64,000 nt of DNA from Bosea sp. BIWAKO-01 (GCF_001748145.1 NZ_BCQA01000001.1:682001-746000); one strand, 5' to 3'. Shown: positions 35,089 to 44,175, counted from the stretch's first letter. The notes: generated by a model not told the origin, from the letters alone. Made by a program: numbers and translations.

Positions 35089-36480
35089 ATGACCCGCCCT
35101 GCCCTCTCCGCACTTCGCGCCGAACTCGCAGATCTGACGATCTATGACGACGCGCCGTCGCTCAGGATGCACAGCCGCGACTTCTTCTGGTTTTCGCCCG
35201 TGCTGAAGCCGGATCTCGAGGGCAAGCAGGCTGAACTCGTGATCCTGCCGAAGACCAAGGACGAGGTTCGCCGCATCGCCTCGGCCTGCGCGCGCCATCG
35301 CGTGCCCTTGACGGTTCGCGGCGGCGGCACCGGCAATTACGGCCAGGCCGTGCCGCTCGAAGGCGGCGTCGTGCTCAACCTGACCCGGTTCAACCGCGTG
35401 GTCTCCACCACGCTCGGCGCAGGCCGGTTCGAGGCCGGCGCGAACATGCTCGATATCGACAAGGCGCTTGCCCCGCTCGGGCAGGAGTTGCGTATGCACC
35501 CCTCGACCCGGGCGCAGGCGACGCTCGGCGGCTTCATCGCCGGCGGGGCTGCCGGCGCCGGTTCCTGCACCTGGGGGCAGATCGACAATCCAGGCGCGGT
35601 CATCGCCGTCGAGGTGATGACGGTCGAGCCTGAGCCGCGGCTGATCGAACTGCGCGGCAAGGACATCCTCAAGGTCATGCACGCCTATGGCGTCAACGGC
35701 ATCATCACCGAGGTCGAGGTGCCGCTGGCGCCCGCCCATGCATGGGCAGAGCGGATCGCGACCTTCGACACCCTGCGCCAGGCGGCTGCCTTCGGCCAGG
35801 CCTTCACCGAATGCGACGGCATCGCCAAGAAGCTGATCAGCATCCACGATCCGCGCATTGCGCCCTATCTGCGCCGGCTCGCCCCCTGGCTGGGCGAGAG
35901 CAAGGCCTTTGCCATCCTGATGGTTTCCGAGCCGCAGGGCGACGAACTCGACCGGCTGATTGCCGAGATGGGCGGAACGGTCACGTTCTCGCGCGGAGCG
36001 GCGGAAGCCCGTGCCGCGGCGTTTGGAGAGCACCGCGAGAAGGGCGCGCCCGGCCCGCTCTACGAATACACCTGGAACCACACCACGTTGCATGCGCTGA
36101 AGGTCGACCCCGACATCACCTATCTGCAGCTGCGCTTCCCGCCGGTCCGCAACCTCGAACTGCTGGCCTGGGCCGAGACGCATTTCCATGAGGATGTGCT
36201 CTTCCACATCGAGTTCCAGCGCCGGCAGGGCAAGGTCTACCATTCCAGCCTGCCGCTGGTGCGCTTCACCACGGCCGCGCGGCTGCACGAGATCATGGCG
36301 CAGGCCGAAGAAGCGGGCATCCAGGCCTCGAACCCGCATAGCTGGGTGCTGAACAATGCCGGCTGGAAGAAGGTCGATGCACCGCAACCGGAGTTCAAGC
36401 GGATCGCCGATCCGCAAGGACTGATGAACCCCGGCAAGCTGTTGAACTGGCAGGCCGATGCCGCGCAGGCGGCGGAATGA
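35089..36480 (+). CDS. FAD-binding oxidase (VAO/GlcD type), paralogue 2
   Basis: A 463-residue flavoprotein paralogous to the one at 30608-31993: RDFFWFSPVL, TVRGGGTGNYGQAVPLEG, ELRMHPSTRAQATLGGFIAG and LYEYTWNHTTL match in order. ATG 35089 is the probable start. It is divergent from the ABC operon and followed by a creatininase-family gene after 25 bases. Having two such oxidases flank one transporter suggests that they act on related compounds or form a heteromer. Neither substrate is known. Confidence 0.85.
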   Translation: MTRPALSALRAELADLTIYDDAPSLRMHSRDFFWFSPVLKPDLEGKQAELVILPKTKDEVRRIASACARHRVPLTVRGGGTGNYGQAVPLEGGVVLNLTRFNRVVSTTLGAGRFEAGANMLDIDKALAPLGQELRMHPSTRAQATLGGFIAGGAAGAGSCTWGQIDNPGAVIAVEVMTVEPEPRLIELRGKDILKVMHAYGVNGIITEVEVPLAPAHAWAERIATFDTLRQAAAFGQAFTECDGIAKKLISIHDPRIAPYLRRLAPWLGESKAFAILMVSEPQGDELDRLIAEMGGTVTFSRGAAEARAAAFGEHREKGAPGPLYEYTWNHTTLHALKVDPDITYLQLRFPPVRNLELLAWAETHFHEDVLFHIEFQRRQGKVYHSSLPLVRFTTAARLHEIMAQAEEAGIQASNPHSWVLNNAGWKKVDAPQPEFKRIADPQGLMNPGKLLNWQADAAQAAE

Positions 36481-36505
36481 CGAGCAGACAAGGACTGAGT
36501 GAACG

Positions 36506-37303
36506 ATGAGCGCGCGTTTCTGGGGCGACCTGAAGACCACCGATTTCGAGGGGCTGTCGCCCGACACCACCGTGGCGGTGCTGCCGCTGGCGGCCATCGA
36601 GCAGCACGGGCCGCATCTGCCGGTCTCGGTCGACACCACCATCATGAATTCCATGCTGGCCGAGGCGATGCCGCTGGTGCCCGCCAATCTCGATGTGCTG
36701 GTGCTGCCGACGCTGCCGATCTGCAAGTCGAACGAGCATCTGCATTCGCCGGGCACGCTGACCCTGTCCTGGGAGAGCGCGACGCAGAGCTGGCTGGAGA
36801 TCGGCGAAAGCGTGCGGCGCGCGGGCCTGCGCAAGCTCGTCATCGTCACCTCGCATGGCGGCAATATCGACCCGATGAAGGTGGTCGCGCGCGAGATGCG
36901 CGTGCGCCACGGCATGCTGGCTGTCACCACCGCCTGGCGCGCCTTCGGTCTGCCGCAAGGCGTCTATGCCGATCTCGATGCCAATCACGGCATCCATGCC
37001 GGCGACATCGAGACCTCGCTGATGCTGCATTTCCGGCCGGATCTCGTCGACATGGGCAAGGCCGGCCATTTCGAGCCAAGCACGATCAAGATGCAGGGCG
37101 AGTATGCCTGGCTCAGGCCGACCGGCCTGCATGCGCATGCCTGGATGGCGCAGGACGTCAACCCGAGCGGCGCGGCAGGCGATGCCAGCCTGGCGACGGC
37201 AGAAAAGGGTAAGGTGACCGCGGCCCTGCAGGCGAAGGGCTTTGCCGAGCTGCTGGCAGACGTCGCCAGGTTCCCGCTCTCGCAACTGCACAAGGCGTCG
37301 TAA
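36506..37303 (+). CDS. Creatininase-family amidohydrolase
   Basis: A 265-residue metal-dependent hydrolase. Metal-ligand candidates are in place: IEQHGPHLPVSVDT gives E32, H34 and D43, SHGGN gives H117, and GIHAGDIETS gives E169. The family opens cyclic amides (creatinine) or formamide-type bonds, as in FAPy deformylase and mycofactocin MftE. It follows the second oxidase and probably acts after it. The neighbours suggest a lactam-type intermediate, but this is inference. Confidence 0.9.
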   Translation: MSARFWGDLKTTDFEGLSPDTTVAVLPLAAIEQHGPHLPVSVDTTIMNSMLAEAMPLVPANLDVLVLPTLPICKSNEHLHSPGTLTLSWESATQSWLEIGESVRRAGLRKLVIVTSHGGNIDPMKVVAREMRVRHGMLAVTTAWRAFGLPQGVYADLDANHGIHAGDIETSLMLHFRPDLVDMGKAGHFEPSTIKMQGEYAWLRPTGLHAHAWMAQDVNPSGAAGDASLATAEKGKVTAALQAKGFAELLADVARFPLSQLHKAS

Positions 37304-37312
37304 CCGGCAGCC

Positions 37313-37774
37313 TCAATCGGGGTCGAGCAGGCGCGGTCCCACGCCCTGCTCGCCCAGCCGGTCCCAGGGATTGTGCAGCGGGCAGCTCTTCACCGAGAGG
37401 CAGCCGCAGCCGATGCAGTCGGTCAGGTGGTCGCGCAGCCGCGTCAACCGGTCGATCCTGCGCTCCAGCTCAACCTTCCAGACCGATGACAGACGCGACC
37501 AATCCTCCGCCGTCGGCGTGCGCTCCGATGGCAGGGCCTTGAAGGCGTCGCCGATCGTCTTCAGCGGGATTCCCGTGCGCTGCGCCACCTTGATGATCGC
37601 CACGCGCCGCAAAACCTCGCGCGGATAGCGGCGCTGGTTTCCGCTGCTCCGTGCGCTCCGGATCAAGCCCTTCGCCTCGTAGAAATGGATGGTGGAGACA
37701 GCGAGCCCGCTGCGCCTCGCCACCTCGCCGACGCTCAGCTCATCGAAGAAATGGGCGTGATCCGCTTTGCTCAT
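37313..37774 (-). CDS. soxR: Redox-sensitive transcriptional regulator SoxR
   Basis: A 153-residue MerR-family regulator. The N-terminal helix-turn-helix ([20 protein letters not shown]) is followed by a dimerisation helix and the SoxR cysteine cluster C120-x2-C123-x-C125-x5-C131 ([12 protein letters not shown]), the [2Fe-2S] site that senses redox-active compounds. It is divergent from an FMN reductase whose promoter carries a SoxR box. No soxS is present, as usual outside enterobacteria, so SoxR probably controls its targets directly. Confidence 0.97.
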   Translation of the reverse strand: MSKADHAHFFDELSVGEVARRSGLAVSTIHFYEAKGLIRSARSSGNQRRYPREVLRRVAIIKVAQRTGIPLKTIGDAFKALPSERTPTAEDWSRLSSVWKVELERRIDRLTRLRDHLTDCIGCGCLSVKSCPLHNPWDRLGEQGVGPRLLDPD

Positions 37775-37780
37775 CGACGC

Positions 37781-37811
37781 TTGACCTTAACCTTGCTTGA
37801 GGTTTTATAAC
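37781..37811 (+). promoter_or_regulatory. SoxR box and 19-bp-spacer promoter of the FMN reductase gene
   Basis: A -35 element TTGACC (37781-37786) and a -10 TATAAC (37806-37811) are separated by 19 bases, the over-long spacer that MerR-family activators untwist. Within it lies CCTTAACCTTGCTTGAGG (37785-37802), an 18-bp imperfect palindrome close to the SoxR consensus CCTCAAGTTAACTTGAGG. The ATG of the reductase is about 38 bases further. Confidence 0.85.
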
Positions 37812-37849
37812 CCTGCGCTTCCGATGTGCAAGCAGCCTGGAGCGCGACC

Positions 37850-38440
37850 ATGCACCGCCCGTTAGACCGCAGGATCCACCTCGCCCTGATCTATGGCAGC
37901 ACCCGCGAAGGGCGGCTCTGCGACCGGGTGGCCAATTGGGCGCTGTCGCAGATCGAAGGCGAAGGCCCCTTCGCCGTCGATGTCATCGATCCGCTGACAC
38001 TCGACCTGCCGAAGCGCCATCCACGCGGCGAAACTCCGACAGTGCGCCTGCTCAGGGAGCGCATCGGGCGCGCCGATGGCTTCATCGTGGTGACGCCGGA
38101 ATATAACCGCGGCTATCCGGCGCCGCTGAAGTTCCTGATCGATCTCGTCGGGGCGGAGTGGCGCGGCAAGCCGGTCGCCTTCGTGTCCTATGGCGGCGTC
38201 TCGGGTGGCTTGCGCGCCATCGACCAGTTGCGCCAGGTCTTCAACGAGCTGCACGCGGCCACGGTCCGCGACGTCGTCTGCTTTGCACACGCCTGGAGCA
38301 AGTTCGACGAGACGGGCCAGCTCCTGGATGCGACCAAGGCCGAGCAGGCGATGGCGACCATGCTGGCGCAACTGCACTGGTGGGGGACAGCTCTGCGCGA
38401 TGCGCGGGAAAACGTCCCCTACGGCACATTCGCGGCTTGA
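37850..38440 (+). CDS. NADPH-dependent FMN reductase (flavodoxin fold), SoxR target
   Basis: A 196-residue flavodoxin-fold reductase. The phosphate-binding loop GSTREGR (16-22) and VTPEYNRGYPAPLKFLID (about 80-97) are the family motifs. Members reduce FMN, quinones, azo compounds or chromate. The promoter carries a SoxR box divergent from soxR, so induction by redox-cycling compounds is likely. ATG 37850 is chosen over 37826, which would fall too near the mapped -10. Confidence 0.9.
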   Translation: MHRPLDRRIHLALIYGSTREGRLCDRVANWALSQIEGEGPFAVDVIDPLTLDLPKRHPRGETPTVRLLRERIGRADGFIVVTPEYNRGYPAPLKFLIDLVGAEWRGKPVAFVSYGGVSGGLRAIDQLRQVFNELHAATVRDVVCFAHAWSKFDETGQLLDATKAEQAMATMLAQLHWWGTALRDARENVPYGTFAA

Positions 38441-38475
38441 ATCGATCGGCAATCACCGACGACAATAGCTCATGG

Positions 38476-38498
38476 AGGGGTCATCAAATGGCCCCTTT
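38476..38498 (+). terminator. Probable Rho-independent terminator after the FMN reductase
   Basis: AGGGGTCAT (38476-38484) pairs with ATGGCCCCT (38488-38496) with one G-U pair and a three-base loop; TTT follows from 38496. It lies 36 bases after the stop codon. Confidence 0.65.
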
Positions 38499-38596
38499 CA
38501 ACCTGCATATTTTATAAGACGGCTAATGAAATTCGGCTAGATTGGCTGCGCTTCGCGAGGCCCTTGGCACCCCCGATTCGGAGACCACCGTACGAG

Positions 38597-40318
38597 ATGA
38601 ACGCAGTCGACAGCACCACCTCGGTCCTGATCCACCTCGCAGGGGCGGTGGCTCTGCTGATCTGGGCCGTGCGCCTGGTCAGAACGGGCGCCACACGGGC
38701 TTTCGGCTCTTCCCTGCGACAGGCGCTCGCGCGCTTCACGCGCAATCGGTTCACGGCGCTGGCCAGCGGCGCGGCGGTGACACTGGTGCTGCAAAGCTCG
38801 ACGGCGACGACGCTGCTGCTCTCCTCCTTCGCGGGCCAATCGCTGATCACCCTGCCGATGGCGCTTGCCGTGCTGCTCGGAGCCAATATCGGCACGGCGC
38901 TCGCGGCCTTTCTCGTCTCGCTCGATCTTGGCTGGATCTGGGGGCTTTGCCTCGCCGTCGGCGTGGCGCTCTATCTCGCCAACGAGGCGATGGACCGGGC
39001 CCGCAATATCGGCCGTGTCCTGGTCGGCATCGGGCTCATCCTGCTCTCGCTCGTCGAGCTGAAATCCGCCGCCGCTCCGCTCGCGCAGTCTCCGACCTTC
39101 AAGCTGATTCTGCAGGCACTGGCCGGCGAGCCGGTCATCGCCGTGCTTGTGGCCGTCGCCGCGACCTGGCTGACCCATTCCAGCCTTGCCATCGTGCTGC
39201 TGATCGCCTCGTTCTGGTCGGGCGGGCTGCTCTCCCCGACCATGGCCGTGACACTGATCGTCGGAGCGAATCTCGGCAATGCCCTGGTTCCGGTCATCGA
39301 CCAGCTTGGCGCCCCGATCGCGCAGCGCCGTGTCGCCGTTGCCAATCTGCTGACGCGCCTCGTCATCGCCGTCATCGTGATCCCGTTCGCCGGCCCGCTC
39401 GCCGGCTGGTTCTCTTCCCTTTCGCTCCATCCCGGACGGCTCGCGGTCGAACTGCATCTGGCGCTCAACATCGCCGGCGGGCTGCTGTTCCTGCCCTTCA
39501 TCACGCCGATCTCCGATCTCGTCCTGCGCCTCATGCCGACCGCGCCGACGAACGAACGCGTGATCCGGCCGCTCTATCTCGATCCCGGCGTGCTCGACAG
39601 CCCGTCCGAAGCGCTTGCCTGTGCGATGCGCGAGACCCTCCATCTCGGCGACCGTGTCGGCGAGATGCTGAAGGACACGCTGACCCTGCTCGATGGCGAT
39701 CAGATCAAGCTCTCCCGCGAGATCTCGGAGGCCGATGACGGCGTCGACACGATCCACGAGGCGATCAAGCTCTATCTGGTACGCCTGTCCCGGTCCGAGC
39801 TGAGCACCGAGGAAAGCCGCCGTCTGCTCGAGATCGTCACGCTGAACACCAATCTCGAGCATATCGGCGACGTCATCGACAAGAACCTCCGGGAACTGGC
39901 CGAGAAGAAGATCCGCAAGGGCTATCGCTTCTCGGCAGAGGGGCTTGCCGAGATCAGCGCACTGCATGCGCGAGTGTCCCACAGCCTGCGACTGGCCCTG
40001 AACGTCCTCGCGACACGCGACATCGCATTGGCGCGCCAACTCTTCGATGAGAAGGCCGTGATGCGTTCCGCCGAGCGCCGCGCGACCGAAAGCCATTATG
40101 AGCGGCTGCGCAGCGGCGTGCCGGAATCGATCGAGACGAGCTCGATCCATCTCGACGTGCTGCGCGATCTCAAGCGCATCCACGGGCACATCACGTCGAT
40201 CGCTTATCCTATCCTCGAGTCGGCGGGCGAATTGCGGGAGAGCCGCCTCAGGCATCGCGAAGCATCAGCCGCCGAGGCTGATTTCGATCTCGGCATGGTG
40301 CCGCAACCCAAGGGCTGA
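38597..40318 (+). CDS. Na/Pi cotransporter family protein with PhoU-like C-terminus
   Basis: A 573-residue membrane protein. The first half has the two inverted Na_Pi_cotrans repeats, marked by QSSTATTLLL and by THSSLAIVLL, with about eight membrane segments. The C-terminal 220 residues (from about 345) are cytoplasmic helices resembling PhoU. Members are phosphate/sodium symporters or regulators of phosphate uptake. ATG 38597 starts the conserved region. No Pho box was found upstream, and the gene appears monocistronic. Confidence 0.9.
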   Translation: MNAVDSTTSVLIHLAGAVALLIWAVRLVRTGATRAFGSSLRQALARFTRNRFTALASGAAVTLVLQSSTATTLLLSSFAGQSLITLPMALAVLLGANIGTALAAFLVSLDLGWIWGLCLAVGVALYLANEAMDRARNIGRVLVGIGLILLSLVELKSAAAPLAQSPTFKLILQALAGEPVIAVLVAVAATWLTHSSLAIVLLIASFWSGGLLSPTMAVTLIVGANLGNALVPVIDQLGAPIAQRRVAVANLLTRLVIAVIVIPFAGPLAGWFSSLSLHPGRLAVELHLALNIAGGLLFLPFITPISDLVLRLMPTAPTNERVIRPLYLDPGVLDSPSEALACAMRETLHLGDRVGEMLKDTLTLLDGDQIKLSREISEADDGVDTIHEAIKLYLVRLSRSELSTEESRRLLEIVTLNTNLEHIGDVIDKNLRELAEKKIRKGYRFSAEGLAEISALHARVSHSLRLALNVLATRDIALARQLFDEKAVMRSAERRATESHYERLRSGVPESIETSSIHLDVLRDLKRIHGHITSIAYPILESAGELRESRLRHREASAAEADFDLGMVPQPKG

Positions 40319-40333
40319 GCCCGCTCGCCAGCC

Positions 40334-40378
40334 CTCGTGGATGTATAGTCCAAAGACGTGTCTTTGGGAGGCCACGAG
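40334..40378. promoter_or_regulatory. Nested inverted repeat between Na/Pi transporter and MBL-fold genes
   Basis: An outer repeat CTCGTGG (40334-40340) / CCACGAG (40372-40378) encloses a perfect palindrome CCAAAGAC-GT-GTCTTTGG (40350-40367). It could be the 3' end of the transporter message or an operator for the next gene at 40511. No T-run follows. Confidence 0.5.
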
Positions 40379-40510
40379 CGTTTCTCCTTGATCTCAATTC
40401 AGGGTCGGCATTGATCAACGCGGAGTGCTGTCGACTTCACAAAATAGAACTGGCCGCTGGCGAGCGGGAGAACGCATGATGAGCTGCATTGCAACTGTCC
40501 GGAGACACTC

Positions 40511-41275
40511 ATGCGGCTTCAACTCCTCCGCAATGCCACGCTCAAGCTTGTCTATGCGGGCAGGACGTTCCTGATCGACCCTGATTTCGGCCCCATGCAC
40601 GGCCGCCCATCTTTCACGGGCAAATCCGCAAACCCGATGGTCGAGCTGCCCGAGCCGATCGAGAGCATTCTGGCTGGTGTCGACCAGGTGATCGTCTCGC
40701 ACCTGCATTCCGACCATTTCGACAGCGTCGCGAAGGAGCGCATTCCAAAGGACCTGCCGCTGACCTGCCGCCCCGGCGACGAGGACAGGATCGTGGAGGC
40801 GGGTTTCCAGTCGGTCACCCCCGTGGACTGCTTCCAACGGATCGGGCCGATTATCCTGAAGCGCGTCCCGGCGCAGCATGGCAGCGGCGCCGTCGTCGAG
40901 AAGATGGGGCCCGTCATGGGCTTCAGCCTGGAGGCCCCAGGCGAGCCGACGCTCTATTGGTGCGGCGACAGCATTCTCTATCCGCCGCTGCTCGAAGCGG
41001 TTTCAGCGACCGCGCCGGATGTGATCGTCACCCATTCCTGCGGTGCCCTCTGGGACAACACCCTGATCGTGATGGACGACGCCCAGACGCTGGCACTCTG
41101 CGAAGCAGCCCCCGAGGCCATCGTCATCGCGACCCATATGGAGGCGCTCGACCATGCGAGCATCAACCGGGCGGCCTTGCGCAAAGCCGCCAAACAGCGC
41201 GGTATCGGACCAGAGCGCCTGTTGATCCCCGGCGACGGCGAAACCATCGAAATCAGGGAGCCCGCGCGGGTTTGA
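40511..41275 (+). CDS. Metallo-beta-lactamase-fold hydrolase (UlaG-like)
   Basis: A 254-residue hydrolase. The metal motif HLHSDHFD (64-71) and later YWCGDS and HMEAL place it in the MBL superfamily, in the UlaG-like group of cytoplasmic lactonases or phosphodiesterases. There is no signal peptide. It stands alone between the Na/Pi transporter and the convergent malonyl-CoA synthetase gene. Substrate unknown. Confidence 0.85.
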   Translation: MRLQLLRNATLKLVYAGRTFLIDPDFGPMHGRPSFTGKSANPMVELPEPIESILAGVDQVIVSHLHSDHFDSVAKERIPKDLPLTCRPGDEDRIVEAGFQSVTPVDCFQRIGPIILKRVPAQHGSGAVVEKMGPVMGFSLEAPGEPTLYWCGDSILYPPLLEAVSATAPDVIVTHSCGALWDNTLIVMDDAQTLALCEAAPEAIVIATHMEALDHASINRAALRKAAKQRGIGPERLLIPGDGETIEIREPARV

Positions 41276-41290
41276 CCGCGCGGCGACGGC

Positions 41291-42820
41291 CTACTCCCCT
41301 GCTTTGGCGGCCTTCGCGTAGATGTCGCGATAGCTGTCGCGCAGCAGGTTCTTCTGAACCTTGCCCATGGTGTTGCGCGGCAGTTCGGGCACGATGAAGA
41401 CCTGCTTCGGCAGCTTGAACTTGGCGAGGCGCTGGTCGAGCGCCTTCGAGATCGACGCGGCGGTGATCTCGGCCCCGGGCTTGACCACGACCACGGCCGT
41501 GACGCCCTCGCCGAAATCGGGATGGGGACAACCGATGACCGCGCTCTCGATCACGCCCGGCATCTCGTCGATCTCGGTCTCGACCTCCTTCGGATAGACG
41601 TTATAGCCGCCGGTGATGATCAGGTCCTTGCCGCGCCCGACGATGTGGACATAGCCGGCGGGGTCGATCTTGCCGAGGTCGCCAGTGATGAAGAAGCCGT
41701 CATCGCGGAATTCGGCCCTGGTCTTCTCCGGATTGCGCCAGTACCCCTTGAAGACGTTCGGGCCCTTGACCTCGATCATACCGATCTCATCGGCACCGAG
41801 CGTCCTGCCCGTTTCCGGATCGGTGACGCGCGCGCTCACGCCCGGCAGCGGGAAACCGACCGTGCCGGCAACACGCTCGCCCTCATAGGGGTTGGAGGTG
41901 TTCATATTGGTCTCGGTCATGCCGTAGCGCTCGAGGATCGCGTGGCCGGTGCGTTCGCGCCATTCGCGATGCGTCTCGGCGAGCAGCGGCGCTGACCCGG
42001 AGACGAAGAGGCGCATATGCCTGGTCGCCTCCTTCGTCAGGCGTGGATCCTGCAGCAGCCTGACATAGAAGGTCGGCACGCCCATCATGCAGCTCGCCTG
42101 CGGCAGGTATTTCATGATCTGCTCTGGATCGAATTTCGGCAGCAGGATCATCGACGCGCCGGCAAAGAGCACGACATTGGTCGCGACGAAGAGGCCATGC
42201 GTATGGAAGATCGGCAGCGCATGCAGCAGCCGGTCGTCCTTGCTGAAGCGCCAGTAGTCGACGAGCGCGAGCGCATTCGAGGCCAGGTTGTCATGGCTCA
42301 GCATGGCGCCCTTCGAGCGCCCGGTCGTTCCCGAGGTGTAGAGAATCGCGGCCAGGTCGTCCGGGCCACGCGCGGCATCGGCGAATTCCGCGGAAGCGCT
42401 GCCGGCCTTGTCGAAGAGAGTACCTGTCGCAACACCGAGCGTTTCCAGCCTGGCGCCGGCCTTTTCGGCATAGGGTTGCAGCGCTTCGGCCTTGCCCGGA
42501 TCGCACACGAAGACCGCGGGCTCGGCATCTCCGAGGAAATACTCGATCTCGGCTGGGGTATAGGCCGTGTTCAGCGGCAGGAAGATGGCCCCGGCGCGGA
42601 TCGTGCCGAGATAGAGCATCAGCGCCTCGATGCTCTTTTCCACCTGCACGGCGACGCGGTCGCCCGGCTTCACGCCGAGCGCCACCAGGGCATTGGCGAA
42701 GCGGGCGGACACCGCGACCATCTCGGCATAGCTGTAGCGACGGCCGTCATCGAGAAGCGCGAAGGGCGCATCGGGTGCAGGAATGCGCGCGGTAATGAGG
42801 TCGAACAGATGATTGGCCAT
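41291..42820 (-). CDS. matB: Malonyl-CoA synthetase MatB
   Basis: A 509-residue acyl-CoA synthetase of the ANL superfamily. The P-loop YTSGTTGRSKGAM is at 161-173, and the C-terminal catalytic lysine is in NTMGKVQK near residue 490. Stretches such as LPLNTAYTPAEIEYFLGDAEP and FHTHGLFVATNV are characteristic of MatB, which activates malonate to malonyl-CoA with ATP. It follows the malonyl-CoA decarboxylase gene in the same direction, giving a malonate-to-acetyl-CoA pathway. The usual malonate carrier MatC is not in the window. Confidence 0.92.
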   Translation of the reverse strand: MANHLFDLITARIPAPDAPFALLDDGRRYSYAEMVAVSARFANALVALGVKPGDRVAVQVEKSIEALMLYLGTIRAGAIFLPLNTAYTPAEIEYFLGDAEPAVFVCDPGKAEALQPYAEKAGARLETLGVATGTLFDKAGSASAEFADAARGPDDLAAILYTSGTTGRSKGAMLSHDNLASNALALVDYWRFSKDDRLLHALPIFHTHGLFVATNVVLFAGASMILLPKFDPEQIMKYLPQASCMMGVPTFYVRLLQDPRLTKEATRHMRLFVSGSAPLLAETHREWRERTGHAILERYGMTETNMNTSNPYEGERVAGTVGFPLPGVSARVTDPETGRTLGADEIGMIEVKGPNVFKGYWRNPEKTRAEFRDDGFFITGDLGKIDPAGYVHIVGRGKDLIITGGYNVYPKEVETEIDEMPGVIESAVIGCPHPDFGEGVTAVVVVKPGAEITAASISKALDQRLAKFKLPKQVFIVPELPRNTMGKVQKNLLRDSYRDIYAKAAKAGE

Positions 42821-42840
42821 GACAGGTCTCAGGTTTTCGT

Positions 42841-44175
42841 TCAGGCGGAGACGGGACGGAGCAGCTTGCGAACGGCGGACGAAGCGACGACGGTGTTGCG
42901 GCTGGCGAAGGCCTCGTGATTGGCTTCGATATCGTCGAGATCATAGCGGTAATTGACCATCACGCCGTGCGACTCGCGCAAGCCCCGCGCCGAGAGATTG
43001 CCGCCGATATTGATGCGTTCCAGCCTTGCGCCGTTACCGAGATGGAAGCGCGCGACAGGGTCGATGATCCGTCCAGACGATGCACGAGCGCGCAGCAGAT
43101 ACTGCGCCGCCATCTGGCCCAGCAGCTTGTCGCGCCGCGCCCTCTCCGGCTCGTCGAGCGCAATCGTCTCGCCGACCGGGCGCGCAAGCTCGGAGAGTTC
43201 CTCATTGGTGAGCAGCGGGTCACCAGGCTCGGCGACGACGCCCGCGAGCCAGCGCGCGAAACCGGGAACCGGCGAAAGAGTGACGAAGGTATCCAGCCCA
43301 GGCAGTTCGCGCTTCAGATCCTCGGCGACCTGCTTGATCAGGAAATTGCCGAAGGAAATGCCACGCAGCCCCTCCTGGCAGTTCGAGATTGAATAGAACA
43401 CCGCGGTGGACGCATTCTGGGCCGGGAGGACCTCGCGCTCTTCACTCAGGACTTCGGCGATGCTGCGCGGGATCGCGCCCGTCAGCGCAACCTCGACGAA
43501 GATCAGCGGCTCATCGACGAGCTGCGGATGGAAGAAGGCGAAACAGCGCCTGTCCGCCGGTTCGAGCCTGCGGCGCAGATCGTCCCAGCCCTGAATCTCG
43601 TGCACCGCCTCGTAGCGGATAACCTTCTCCAGCACATTGGCCGGTGTGTGCCAGTCGATGCGGCGCAAGACCAGGAAGCCGCGATTGAACCAGGAGCCGA
43701 AGAGATGCCGGAAATCATCATCGACCGGCTTCAGGGCCGGGTCGGCCTCGATCGCCTCGAACAACGCCTCCCGCATGCGGACCAGCACATGAGTGCCGCC
43801 GGGCGCGAGGTTGAGGCGGCGGAAGAGTTCCTGCCGGCGCGGCTCGGAGGCAATGTGCAATGCTGCGATCGCAGCCGCATCCGGCTCACTCTGGTAGCGC
43901 GCGATGGCGGCGCTCAACTTCTCCTGATCCGGACCGAAGCGATCCTGCAGCAGGCGGAAGAAACCGAGGCGTCCCGGCGGATCGAGCCGTTCCCACTGGT
44001 CGAGAACGGCCTGCGCCAACGCCATGCCGGAAGCCTCGCCGCGCCCAGACAGCAGGTCTTCGCAGAGCCGGTCAAGCGACCGATTGCGGTTCCCGGCAAA
44101 ACGCTCAAGGCCGATCAGTGCGCGGCCACGGCCCGCCACGCTCGTCAGGAGTTCGCCGAGAAACGCCATGTCCAT
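42841..44175 (-). CDS. matA: Malonyl-CoA decarboxylase
   Basis: A 444-residue protein of the MatA/MLYCD family that converts malonyl-CoA to acetyl-CoA and CO2. Family landmarks: HPQLVDEPLIFVEVAL, STAVFYSISNCQEGLRGIS, GNFLIKQV, and the C-terminal HGVMVNYRYD holding a catalytic histidine. It is the first gene of the matAB pair, 20 bases upstream of matB. ATG 44175 and 44169 are both possible starts. The gene is separated from its convergent-side neighbour by hairpin repeat A. Confidence 0.93.
   Translation of the reverse strand: MDMAFLGELLTSVAGRGRALIGLERFAGNRNRSLDRLCEDLLSGRGEASGMALAQAVLDQWERLDPPGRLGFFRLLQDRFGPDQEKLSAAIARYQSEPDAAAIAALHIASEPRRQELFRRLNLAPGGTHVLVRMREALFEAIEADPALKPVDDDFRHLFGSWFNRGFLVLRRIDWHTPANVLEKVIRYEAVHEIQGWDDLRRRLEPADRRCFAFFHPQLVDEPLIFVEVALTGAIPRSIAEVLSEEREVLPAQNASTAVFYSISNCQEGLRGISFGNFLIKQVAEDLKRELPGLDTFVTLSPVPGFARWLAGVVAEPGDPLLTNEELSELARPVGETIALDEPERARRDKLLGQMAAQYLLRARASSGRIIDPVARFHLGNGARLERINIGGNLSARGLRESHGVMVNYRYDLDDIEANHEAFASRNTVVASSAVRKLLRPVSA

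Noticed and set aside
34825..36930. A 2-kb upstream extension of the NMT1 binding-protein frame on the minus strand
   Set aside because: It is antisense to the well-supported oxidase at 35089 and lacks family features; the signal peptide and a GGAGG site fix the real start at 34824.
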